The notes below the pieces were generated by a model that worked only from the letters and a program-made list of their open reading frames with translations, was not told where the DNA came from and did not search any database. Shown one piece after another: positions 1-7,061 of a stretch of 44,321 nt of DNA. Numbering within the stretch: the first letter of the stretch is position 1; every line of letters begins with the position of its first letter. This DNA is from Rhodocyclales bacterium. GTDB taxonomy: Bacteria; Pseudomonadota; Gammaproteobacteria; Burkholderiales; Rhodocyclaceae. The stretch covers positions 1 through 44,321 of the forward strand of contig JACRIY010000054.1 of NCBI GenBank assembly GCA_016235805.1. The letters run 5' to 3'. A program made the position numbers and the translations under genes.

Positions 1-773
1 ACGGCTTCACGGTGCCCGGCGCGATCGAAGCGGCACAGCGCAAGAAGGGGCTCACCAACGGCCTGTTCGAGTGGCTGCGCAAGGCGCCCTGGGGCAACCC
101 GGTGTTCTCCGGCATGTTCATCTCGCTGGTCGGCTTCGGCTTCATCGGCGGCATCTCCGGCGTGGTGCTCGGCACGGAACAGATCAACATGCTGATGCAC
201 AACACCTTCTACGTCCCGGGCCACTTCCACGCCACGGTCGTCGTCGGTACCACGCTGGCCTTCATGTCGATCACCTACCTGCTGGTGCCGACCCTGTTCC
301 GTCGCGAGATGATGTTCCCCAAGCTGTGCCAGATCCAGCCCTACCTCTATGGCCTCAGCATGATCGTGCTGTCGCTGGTGATGATGGGCGCCGGCACCCT
401 GGGCGTATCGCGCCGGCACTGGGACATGGCCTTCTCGGGCGCGCCGTTCCAGTACGAGTGGCCGGGTTCCGCCTACCTGATGATGGGTCTCACCGGCATC
501 TTCGGCGTGATCGCGGTCATCGGCGGCGGTCTCTGGATCGGCCTCGTGGTGCTCTCGCTGCTGTTCGGCAAGAAGCTCGACGGCGGCGCGACCTCCGACA
601 AGCCGACCCCGATTCCCGACCAGTCCGCCGCGGCTTCCGCCTCCCATACCGGCAACCAGGACCATGTCGGCGTGCCGGGCACGGTGGTGCTGGCGGTCAC
701 CCTGCTGGTCTGCTTCGTCCTCTACTACTTCGTGAATTGGAAGTACCTCTCCGAAGTCTGGGGTCTGAGCTGA
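1..773 (+). CDS. Heme-copper oxidase subunit I, B-family type (5' partial)
   Basis: The C-terminal part of the catalytic subunit of a heme-copper oxidase; the window starts inside it, in frame from base 3. The visible part has about five membrane helices and the helix X signature HNTFYVPGHFH. In the family, its last two histidines (HFH) bind the high-spin and low-spin hemes. The preceding WGNP...GFGFIGGISG segment resembles the Thermus ba3 (B) family more than the aa3 family. An Ala/Ser-rich linker and a last helix follow. The cyoE and sco genes downstream, for heme O and copper insertion, fit an oxidase operon. The B family also contains nitric oxide reductase-like members (sNOR of ammonia oxidisers, next to a senC gene). 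The CuB helices lie outside the window, so O2 versus NO reduction cannot be settled here. Confidence 0.85.
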   Translation, partial: GFTVPGAIEAAQRKKGLTNGLFEWLRKAPWGNPVFSGMFISLVGFGFIGGISGVVLGTEQINMLMHNTFYVPGHFHATVVVGTTLAFMSITYLLVPTLFRREMMFPKLCQIQPYLYGLSMIVLSLVMMGAGTLGVSRRHWDMAFSGAPFQYEWPGSAYLMMGLTGIFGVIAVIGGGLWIGLVVLSLLFGKKLDGGATSDKPTPIPDQSAAASASHTGNQDHVGVPGTVVLAVTLLVCFVLYYFVNWKYLSEVWGLS

Positions 774-788
774 TAACGACGTAGCACG

Positions 789-812
789 GGTCCCGCGCCC
801 AGGCGCGGGACC
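789..812 (+). terminator. Perfect GC hairpin after oxidase subunit I
   Basis: GGTCCCGCGC and GCGCGGGACC form a perfect 10-bp stem with a CCAG loop, starting 16 bases after the stop codon. No T tract follows. It is therefore either a Rho-independent-like stop of low efficiency or an RNA-stabilising 3' structure before cyoE. Confidence 0.55.
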
Positions 813-852
813 TGCCTGGATCGGACTTGGCGACAGGCCCGATCCAAGCAGG
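811..852 (+). other. Second hairpin upstream of cyoE
   Basis: Bases 811-824 and 839-852 are complementary at 13 of 14 positions around a 14-base loop. The arms share two bases with the preceding hairpin, so the two structures could be mutually exclusive. It lies 29 bases before the cyoE start and may tune cyoE expression; that role is inferred from position only. Confidence 0.4.
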
Positions 853-881
853 TTGAACCAACCACCCACACGAAACCGCCC

Positions 882-1766
882 ATGGAAAAGACGCTGCCTC
901 ACCCTTCCGGCCTCAGCTTCCGCACCATCGCGGGAGTCTTCAAGCTGCGCATCGGCGTGGTGATCACCTTCACCGCGCTGGCCGGCCTCGCCGTCAGCTC
1001 CGGCCCCAGCCTGAGTGCGCTGCAGTTCGTGGTGCTGACGCTGGCGGTGCTGGTGTCCTCGGCCAGCGCCGGCGCCTTCAACCAGTACTACGAGCACGAC
1101 ACCGATCCGCTGATGTCGCGCACAAAAAATCGCCCGTTCGCCACCGGCGAGGTTAAACACGGCCCCATCTGGCTGGTGGTCATCTTCGGCCTCATGGCGG
1201 TCTCGGTGATCGCCGCCTGGATGGCGCTCAACGCCTGGGCCGCGCTATTCACCTTCCTCGGCGCTTTCTTCTATGCCATCGTCTATACCGTGTGGCTCAA
1301 GCGCCGCACCTGGCTCAACATCGTCTTCGGCGGGCTGGCCGGAAGCTGGGCAGTGCTGGCCGGCGCCACCGCCGCCGACCCGCAGGTAGGCGCCGTGCCG
1401 CTGGCGCTGGCCTTTGTCCTCTTCCTGTGGACGCCGCCGCACTTCTGGAGCCTCGCCATCGCCTATCGCGACGACTACGCCGCCGCCGGCGTGCCCATGC
1501 TGCCGGTGGTGGTCGGCGACCGGCGCGCGGCGAAAGTGATATTCGCCAGCACGCTGGCGCTGGTCGCAGCCTCCTTCATTCCGCTGGCCTTCGGCCTCGG
1601 CGCGATCTACCTCGCCGGCGCGGCGATCGGCGGCGGACTGTTCATCCAGAAGGCCTGGCTGCTGGTGAAGAACACCAACCGCGCAAGCGCGATGAGCTGC
1701 TTCCATGCGTCGCTGGCGCAACTGACTCTGGTGCTGACCGCGGCGATCATCGACGCGCGCTTCTAG
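882..1766 (+). CDS. cyoE: Heme O synthase (protoheme IX farnesyltransferase)
   Basis: UbiA-superfamily membrane prenyltransferase of 294 aa that adds a farnesyl group to heme b to make heme O, the high-spin heme or heme A precursor of oxidases. The diagnostic motif NQYYEHDTDPLMSRT (residues about 67-81, with the Mg-binding Asp residues) is followed by KNRP. A second Asp motif, YRDDYAAAGVPMLP, lies near residue 205. About eight or nine hydrophobic helices are visible, and the length is normal for the family. It sits between oxidase subunit I and a sco gene, the usual assembly context. The ATG at 882 follows a clear upstream gap, but no strong ribosome binding site is visible. Confidence 0.95.
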   Translation: MEKTLPHPSGLSFRTIAGVFKLRIGVVITFTALAGLAVSSGPSLSALQFVVLTLAVLVSSASAGAFNQYYEHDTDPLMSRTKNRPFATGEVKHGPIWLVVIFGLMAVSVIAAWMALNAWAALFTFLGAFFYAIVYTVWLKRRTWLNIVFGGLAGSWAVLAGATAADPQVGAVPLALAFVLFLWTPPHFWSLAIAYRDDYAAAGVPMLPVVVGDRRAAKVIFASTLALVAASFIPLAFGLGAIYLAGAAIGGGLFIQKAWLLVKNTNRASAMSCFHASLAQLTLVLTAAIIDARF

Positions 1767-1782
1767 ACGCCAGGCGGTTCCC

Positions 1783-2679
1783 GTGATCCGCATCTCCCTT
1801 CCGGCCGCACTCGCGGCACTCGTGCTCGCCATCGCCCCGGGAGTCGGCGCCGGCGCTACGGCGAACGCGTCGCCTGCGGTCTCGCCGGCGACGGGGCCCG
1901 GTCTGGTCCAGGTGCCGCAAGGCAATCGCAGCGGGCTGACGCTGACCACGCTCGACGACAAGGCCGCCTACCAGGTTTCGCAGGATGCCATCGGCAAGCC
2001 CGTCGGCGACCATGTCCTGCTCGACCGCCAGGGCCGCCCGACGCGCCTGGCCGATTACCGGGGCAAGCCGCTACTGGTCAGCTTCATCTACACCGCCTGC
2101 TTCCAGGTCTGCCCGACCACCACCAAGAACCTGCAGAAGGCCGTCGAGAATTCCGTCGCCATGCTCGGCGCCAACCGCTTCAACATCGTCAGCATCGGCT
2201 TCAACCAGCCCTTCGACTCGCCCCAGGCGCTCAAGTCCTTCGCATCGCAATACGGCATCCACCTGCCCAACTGGGAATTCCTCAGCCCGGCGGCCGCCAT
2301 CGTCGACGACGTGACGAGGAATTTCGGCTTCAGCTACGTCGCCACCTCGGCCGGTTTCGACCATCTCAACCAGGTTACCCTGGTCGATGCCGAAGGCCGC
2401 ATCGTGCGCCAGATCTACGGCAACACCTTCACAGCCGCCGACATCGCGGAACCGCTCAAGGCCATGGTCACCGGCGCGCCGATCCCGCCGCAGACCAGCA
2501 CCCTGGCGGAACTGGCCGACCGCGTCCGCATCATTTGTTCGGTCTACGATCCGCTCACCGGTAAATACCGCACCAACTACGCGCTCTACTTCGAGATCGC
2601 CGGCTTCATCAGCTTCCTGTTCTTCCTCGGCTGGATCGCCTGGAACTTCACGCGCAAGCAGCACGGCACCCAGGCCTGA
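1783..2679 (+). CDS. Sco/SenC-family copper chaperone with C-terminal membrane anchor
   Basis: Thioredoxin-fold Sco protein of 298 aa that would deliver copper to an oxidase or reductase. It has an N-terminal signal peptide, and the copper-binding motif is CFQVC (about residues 106-110). This differs from the usual CPDVC seen in the two other Sco proteins of this window. The conserved histidine lies in GFDHLN near residue 193. Beyond the Sco core an extra 70-residue tail ends in a hydrophobic helix and a basic KQHG end, so it is probably held in the membrane at its C-terminus. The start is GTG at 1783, 16 bases after cyoE. The 22-nt dispersed repeat (1842-1863) is embedded in the sequence coding for the signal peptide and mature N-terminus (GVGAGATA). 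Confidence 0.88.
   Translation: MIRISLPAALAALVLAIAPGVGAGATANASPAVSPATGPGLVQVPQGNRSGLTLTTLDDKAAYQVSQDAIGKPVGDHVLLDRQGRPTRLADYRGKPLLVSFIYTACFQVCPTTTKNLQKAVENSVAMLGANRFNIVSIGFNQPFDSPQALKSFASQYGIHLPNWEFLSPAAAIVDDVTRNFGFSYVATSAGFDHLNQVTLVDAEGRIVRQIYGNTFTAADIAEPLKAMVTGAPIPPQTSTLAELADRVRIICSVYDPLTGKYRTNYALYFEIAGFISFLFFLGWIAWNFTRKQHGTQA
1842..1863 (+). repeat. Dispersed 22-nt repeat, copy 1 (plus)
   Basis: One of eight copies of AGTCGGCGCYGG followed directly by YGNNACGGCR. This copy lies in the signal-peptide region of the Sco gene and is read there as GVGAGATA. Confidence 0.75.
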
Positions 2680-2685
2680 GCGCGC

Positions 2686-2704
2686 CTGGCGCCCGCGCCT
2701 TTTT
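2686..2704 (+). terminator. Weak terminator after sco
   Basis: A short GGCG-CCCG-CGCC stem-loop (2688-2699) is followed by a T5 run, directly after the Sco stop codon. The stem is short, so the confidence is low. Confidence 0.4.
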
Positions 2705-2730
2705 CACTCGCGCGGGCGACGAAAGCCGCC

Positions 2731-2747
2731 ACCGGATTCAATCCGGT
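2731..2747. promoter_or_regulatory. 17-bp perfect palindrome, putative operator
   Basis: ACCGGATTCAATCCGGT is a perfect inverted repeat (8 bp, one central base). It abuts and shares one base with the FNR-type box at 2747-2760. The one-base centre makes an RNA hairpin unlikely, so a dimeric DNA-binding protein is the natural explanation. The regulator is unknown. Confidence 0.5.
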
Positions 2748-2760
2748 TGATTCGAGTCAA
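2747..2760 (+). promoter_or_regulatory. FNR-type box with matching -10
   Basis: TTGATTCGAGTCAA differs from the consensus TTGAT-N4-ATCAA at one base. TATCAT at 2783-2788 is a near-consensus -10 whose centre is 32 bases from the box centre, the geometry of a class II FNR promoter (box at -41.5). The predicted transcript start near 2795 leaves a leader of about 196 nt before the GTG at 2991. Confidence 0.7.
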
Positions 2761-2990
2761 GTGAAAAAAGCCGCCAGCCGAATATCATTAATTCCTAATA
2801 GTCGGCCTCCATTCCGGCAAGCGGGAAACCCCAATCGCTCATGGCAGCCCGAGCCACCCTCAGATGATGAAACACGCGAAAGGCAAATTGAAGGCCCGCC
2901 CCTCCCATCCTCCCCTCGCGGGGAGGCTATCGATTGGCTCGCTGCGCTCGACTGTCACCAATCGCTCCGAACACGTAGTTTCACTTTAAC

Positions 2991-4562
2991 GTGAGCTTGC
3001 ATTTAGCCCTGCGCGGCGCAGCACAAACCAGCTTCGAACGCAGCGAAGACTTCCTCGACACATTCTTCGGCGGCGCCGACAATCCCTTGCGCCATCTCGG
3101 CGCGCTGGGCCTGTATTTCCTCTGGATCCTGGTCGCCACCGGGCTTTACCTCTACACCGTGCTCGACACCAGCATCGACGGTGTTTACAACTCCATCGGC
3201 TGGCTGTCGCGGGAGCAGTGGTACCTGGGCGGCGTCCTGCGCAGCCTGCATCGCTATGCCTCCGATGCCTTCGTCCTGGTGATGGTGCTCCATCTGCTGC
3301 GCGAGTGGGCCTACGGCCGCTACCATGGCTTCCGCCTCTACTCCTGGGTCACCGGCGTGCCGCTGGTGTGGCTGGTGTTCATCTCCGGCATCGGCGGCTA
3401 CTGGATCGTGTGGGACCGGCTGGCACAGTTCTCCGCCATCGCCACCACCGAACTACTGGACTGGCTGCCGATCTTCAGCGAGCCGGCGGCGCGCAACTTC
3501 CTCGCGCCGGACTCGATCAACGACCGCTTCTTCACCGTGCTGGTTTTCATCCACATCGGCGTGCCGCTGATGCTGATCCTCGGCCTCTGGGCCCATGTCA
3601 ATCGCATCAGCCGGGTGGACTACCTGCCGTCGCGGCGCGCCATGGCGGCGATCATGGCCAGCCTGCTGGCGCTGGCGCTGGTCAAGCCGGCGCTGTCCGA
3701 CCTGCCGGCGAACCTCGCGCTGGCGCCGACCGGCCTGCGCCTGGACTGGTTCGTCCTGTTCCTCCACCCGCTGACCGACATCACTTCGCCGGCGGCGGTG
3801 TGGGCGCTGATCTTCGGCGCCACGATCCTGCTCTTCGCCCTGCCCTTCCTGCCGCACCCTGCGGCGGCCCCGATCGCGGTGGTCGATGCACCGAACTGCA
3901 ACGGCTGCAGCCGCTGCCACGCCGACTGTCCCTACGAGGCGATCACCATGGCGCCGCACCCGGACAAGCCCGGGCACCGGATCGCGGTGGTCGATGCCGA
4001 CAACTGCGCCGCCTGCGGCATCTGCGCCGGCTCCTGCCCTTCGTCGACACCTTTCCGCAGCCAGGAAAGGCTGGTCACCGGCATCGACATGCCACAGCAG
4101 CCGGTCGACGCCATGCGCCAGCAGCTCGAAGCCAGGATCGCGCAACTGCAGGGCCGCACCCGGCTGGTCGTCTTCGGCTGCGCCAGGGGCGCCGATGTCG
4201 CCGCGCTGGACGCCCCCGACACGGCGACGCTGAGCCTGATCTGCACCGGCATGCTGCCGCCCTCCTTCGTCGAATACGCGCTGCGTAGCGGCGCCGATGG
4301 CGTCGTGGTCACCGGCTGCCGCGACGGCGGCTGCGATTTCCGCCTCGGCATGGAATGGACGCGCGAGCGCCTGGCCCGCAACCGCGAACCGCATCTGCGC
4401 GCCATCGTCCCGCTAGACCGCCTGCAACTGGTGGCCGCATCGCGCGGCGAAGGCATACAACTCGCCGCCGCCATCGACGAATTCAGGACCCGACTCGAAA
4501 CCCAATCTACTGCCGGCACGAAGCCGCCCGCCTTCTCCAGGAGAAAAATCCATCATGGCTAA
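2991..4562 (+). CDS. Cytochrome b - 2x[4Fe-4S] ferredoxin - MvhD/FlpD-like fusion protein
   Basis: A 523-aa membrane redox protein. Residues 1-290 are a cytochrome b N-terminal-type domain with two bis-His pairs, H87/H101 and H188/H202 (H-x13-H each), for two b hemes. Residues 300-350 carry two [4Fe-4S] motifs (C303-C306-C309-C313P and C339-C342-C345-C349P). Residues about 390-500 resemble the MvhD/FlpD iron-sulfur domain of heterodisulfide reductase and hydrogenase complexes (GCARGAD, ICTGMLPP, GADGVVVTGC, C448). Its likely job is electron exchange between quinone or b hemes and cytoplasmic carriers; partner and direction are unknown. An in-frame TAG at 2976 bounds the start. GTG at 2991 is chosen, with no clear ribosome binding site. 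It overlaps the next gene by 8 bases and has a cytochrome b paralog two genes on. Confidence 0.85.
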   Translation: MSLHLALRGAAQTSFERSEDFLDTFFGGADNPLRHLGALGLYFLWILVATGLYLYTVLDTSIDGVYNSIGWLSREQWYLGGVLRSLHRYASDAFVLVMVLHLLREWAYGRYHGFRLYSWVTGVPLVWLVFISGIGGYWIVWDRLAQFSAIATTELLDWLPIFSEPAARNFLAPDSINDRFFTVLVFIHIGVPLMLILGLWAHVNRISRVDYLPSRRAMAAIMASLLALALVKPALSDLPANLALAPTGLRLDWFVLFLHPLTDITSPAAVWALIFGATILLFALPFLPHPAAAPIAVVDAPNCNGCSRCHADCPYEAITMAPHPDKPGHRIAVVDADNCAACGICAGSCPSSTPFRSQERLVTGIDMPQQPVDAMRQQLEARIAQLQGRTRLVVFGCARGADVAALDAPDTATLSLICTGMLPPSFVEYALRSGADGVVVTGCRDGGCDFRLGMEWTRERLARNREPHLRAIVPLDRLQLVAASRGEGIQLAAAIDEFRTRLETQSTAGTKPPAFSRRKIHHG

Positions 4563-5064
4563 ACCCGCCGCCATCGCCGGCCAGATCATTCTCTACGGCG
4601 CCTTCGCCGCCTTCATCGGCTACTTCTCGACCGCGCCAACCTACCGCCAGATCGCCGACGACGTGGCCCTGATCAAGCTGTCGATGAGCCACCTCGGCGG
4701 TCGCGAGTGCCGCAAGCGCACGCCCGAGGAACTGGCCAAGCTGCCGCCCAACATGCGCGCGCCGCTGGACTGCCCGCGCGGGCGCTCCGACATCAAGCTG
4801 GTGCTGGAACTCGACGGCAAGCCGTTGTTCGACACCGTGATGCATCCCACCGGGCTGTCGAGGGATGGCGTCTCCACGGTCTACAAGCGCTTCGAAGTGA
4901 AGGCCGGCACCTACCAGCTGGCGGTGAAGATGAACGACAACCTGGTCGTCCCCGGATTCAATTTCGTCAAGGAAGCGCAAGTCACGCTGAAGCCGGCGCA
5001 GGTACTGGTGATCGACTTCAATCCCGACAAGGGCGGCCTGTTCTTCCAGCAGGCAAAGGACTGA
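4555..5064 (+). CDS. Membrane-anchored protein of unknown function between the two cytochrome b genes
   Basis: 169 aa, not recognised. One hydrophobic segment near residues 8-25 looks like an uncleaved anchor or signal. The rest is polar with a beta-rich pattern (DIKLVLELDGKPLFDTV, FEVKAGTYQLAVKM), which suggests an immunoglobulin- or FixH-like sandwich outside the membrane. Two cysteines (REC and LDC, about residues 46 and 75) could form a disulfide. The start overlaps the upstream gene by 8 bases, and the gene ends 4 bases before the next start, so the three are almost certainly one operon. A structural or accessory subunit of the cytochrome b proteins is a reasonable inference. The ribosome binding site CAGGAG lies just upstream, inside the preceding gene. 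Confidence 0.8.
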   Translation: MAKPAAIAGQIILYGAFAAFIGYFSTAPTYRQIADDVALIKLSMSHLGGRECRKRTPEELAKLPPNMRAPLDCPRGRSDIKLVLELDGKPLFDTVMHPTGLSRDGVSTVYKRFEVKAGTYQLAVKMNDNLVVPGFNFVKEAQVTLKPAQVLVIDFNPDKGGLFFQQAKD

Positions 5065-5068
5065 GACC

Positions 5069-6982
5069 ATGCTGACCCTCCTCCAGAAAATCGTTCGCTG
5101 GTTCTTCATGCGCGCCGAGAACCTGTTCAACGTCGCCTTCGGCGAGAAGCTGAACCCCTTCTACCACCTGGGCACCATCAGCTTCTGGCAGTTCTGGCTG
5201 CTGATCGGTACCGGGCTCTACCTCTACATCTTCGCCGACACCGCGGTGCATGACGCCTACGAGTCGGTGGAGCGCATCACGCACGAACAGTGGTGGGCGG
5301 GCGGCATCATGCGCAGCGTGCATCGCTATGCCACCGACGGCATGATCCTGACCATGCTGCTGCACATGCTGCGGCACTTCGCCTACGACCGTTATCGCGG
5401 CTTCCGCTGGTTCTCCTGGGCCACCGGCGTCGCCCTGATCTGGCTGATCTACATTTCGGGCCTCAACGGCTTCATGCTCGTGTGGGACAAGCTGGCGCAG
5501 TTCGTCGTCATCGCCACCGCCGAATGGTTCGATGCGCTGCCGATGTTCAACGGCACGCTGATCCGCAATTTCATCTACCAGGACAACGTCACCAGCCGGC
5601 TGTTCACCCTGCTCGCCTTCATCCACCTCGGCGCGCCGCTGATCGCGGGCGTCATCGCCTGGGTGCACGTGCAGCGCGTGCCGCGCGCCCACGTCAACCC
5701 GCCGCGGGCGATCGCGATCGCCGTCACCCTGATGTTCGTCGTGCTCGCCCTGGTCAAGCCGGTGGTGAGCCAGGGCGGCGAGGCCGACATGCTGGTGGTG
5801 CCGACCAACATTGCCTTCGACTGGTTCCAGATGCCCGTGCTGGCCCTGGTCTATGTGGTCGATCCGCTCCACCTCTGGCTCGGCGTCGTCGGCCTCTCGC
5901 TGCTGCTGTTCCTCGCCCCATGGCTGCCGCCCAAGCGCATCGGCGCCGGGAAGGCCGAGGCGATGGTGACCTTCCACCCCGACCACCGCGCGGTCGCCAT
6001 CCGCTTCGATGAAACCCTGCTCGATGCCGGCCTGCGCCAGGACATCAACCTGCCCTACGAATGCCGCAACGGCGGTTGCGGGCGCTGCAAATGCACCGTG
6101 GTCGGCGGCAAGGTCGACCCCGGCCTCTACCAGCCCAGCGCACTCTCGGCCGAGGAACTTGCGGCAGGCAAGGTGCTGCTGTGCTGCGCCACGGCGCTGG
6201 GCGACGTCGAAATCGAATACGAAGCCTCGACGCTGCCCAACGCGCTGCGCGAATACCGAGCCACGGTGGCGAAGATGGAGAAGCTCAGCCACGACGTGAT
6301 GCGCGTGATGCTCGAACTGCCGCCGGGGCAGCAGGTCCCCTTCAAGGCCGGCCAGTACATCAACATCATCCTCGACGACGGCCAGCGCCGCGCCTTTTCC
6401 TTCGCCAACCCCCCGCACCAGGCCGGTCTGATCGAACTGCAGATCCGCCTGATGCCCGGCGGGCGCTACACCACCTATGTATTTGAACAGATGAAGGTCG
6501 GCGACACGGTCCGCTTCGAAGGTCCGCTGGGCGATTTTTCGCTGCGCGAATCCGAGCGTCCCATCGTCTTCGTCGCCGGCGCCACCGGCTTCGCGCCAGT
6601 CAAGAGCATGGTCGAGGACGCCTTCCAGCGCGGCCTCAAGCGTCCGATCCACCTCTACTGGGGTGTGCGCCGCCTGGCCGACCTCTACCTGCCCGAACTC
6701 CCTGCGAGCTGGGCGCGCGAACATGAGAATTTCCACTTCATCCCGGTGCTTTCGGATGCCGCGCCGGAGGACCACTGGACCGGACGCACGGGTCTGGTGC
6801 ACGAAGCCATCCTGGCCGACTTCCCCGACCTCGCCGGCAAGGAAATCTACGCCTGCGGCTCGGTGAAGATGGTGGAGGCGATCTTCCCCTCGCTGAAGAA
6901 CCAGGGCGCCGAGGAAGGCATGTGCTTCTCCGATGCCTTCACCATCTCGGCGCGCTCGATGGCCTTCCAGCCGAAACAGTAG
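5069..6982 (+). CDS. Cytochrome b - [2Fe-2S] ferredoxin - FAD/NAD(P) reductase fusion protein
   Basis: 637 aa. Residues 1-285 are a cytochrome b domain paralogous to the one encoded at 2991, with H85/H99 and H186/H200 as heme ligands. Residues 295-390 are a plant-type [2Fe-2S] ferredoxin (C332-x4-C337-x2-C340 and C372 or C373). Residues 395-637 are a ferredoxin-NADP reductase module: RAFSFA (441-446) for FAD, GATGFAP (504-510) for the nicotinamide nucleotide, and ACGS near 596. Electrons could flow from NAD(P)H through FAD and [2Fe-2S] to the b hemes, or the reverse. The start ATG 5069 follows the upstream stop by 4 bases. The domain order resembles NqrF-like reductases attached to a transmembrane cytochrome b, which is unusual. 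The physiological partner is unknown. Confidence 0.88.
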   Translation: MLTLLQKIVRWFFMRAENLFNVAFGEKLNPFYHLGTISFWQFWLLIGTGLYLYIFADTAVHDAYESVERITHEQWWAGGIMRSVHRYATDGMILTMLLHMLRHFAYDRYRGFRWFSWATGVALIWLIYISGLNGFMLVWDKLAQFVVIATAEWFDALPMFNGTLIRNFIYQDNVTSRLFTLLAFIHLGAPLIAGVIAWVHVQRVPRAHVNPPRAIAIAVTLMFVVLALVKPVVSQGGEADMLVVPTNIAFDWFQMPVLALVYVVDPLHLWLGVVGLSLLLFLAPWLPPKRIGAGKAEAMVTFHPDHRAVAIRFDETLLDAGLRQDINLPYECRNGGCGRCKCTVVGGKVDPGLYQPSALSAEELAAGKVLLCCATALGDVEIEYEASTLPNALREYRATVAKMEKLSHDVMRVMLELPPGQQVPFKAGQYINIILDDGQRRAFSFANPPHQAGLIELQIRLMPGGRYTTYVFEQMKVGDTVRFEGPLGDFSLRESERPIVFVAGATGFAPVKSMVEDAFQRGLKRPIHLYWGVRRLADLYLPELPASWAREHENFHFIPVLSDAAPEDHWTGRTGLVHEAILADFPDLAGKEIYACGSVKMVEAIFPSLKNQGAEEGMCFSDAFTISARSMAFQPKQ

Positions 6983-7012
6983 GCGACGAATGCCGACGCG
7001 GATGCCACTGCT

Positions 7013-7034
7013 CGCCGTACCGCCGACGCCGACT
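7013..7034 (-). repeat. Dispersed 22-nt repeat, copy 8 (minus)
   Basis: On the minus strand this reads AGTCGGCGTCGG then CGGTACGGCG. It lies in the 79-bp space between two convergent genes and is the intergenic copy with the most divergence in its middle part. Confidence 0.65.
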
Positions 7035-7061
7035 CTTGCGGGCGGCGGTGCGGCGGCGTGG

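Larger units (their letters stand above)
2680..2990 (+). other. 311-bp intergenic region: promoter and structured leader
   Basis: No convincing gene. It holds a weak terminator, the 17-bp palindrome, the FNR-type box and -10, then two hairpins in the predicted leader. These are CCTCCCC-TCGC-GGGGAGG (2909-2926) and a longer CGATTGG / CCAATCG pair (2931-2937 with 2958-2964). A 77-codon open frame from 2761 lacks a ribosome binding site and protein-like composition. Confidence 0.6.

Noticed and set aside
1-2679. Reading the first operon as an sNOR (norSY-senC type) nitric oxide reductase
   Set aside because: The sco gene fits, but the CuB helices of subunit I and any subunit II lie outside the window, and cyoE also fits an ordinary oxidase. 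Left open rather than claimed.
2761-2994. A 77-codon open frame in the leader of the cytochrome b operon
   Set aside because: No ribosome binding site, unnatural composition, and it overlaps the predicted promoter and leader.
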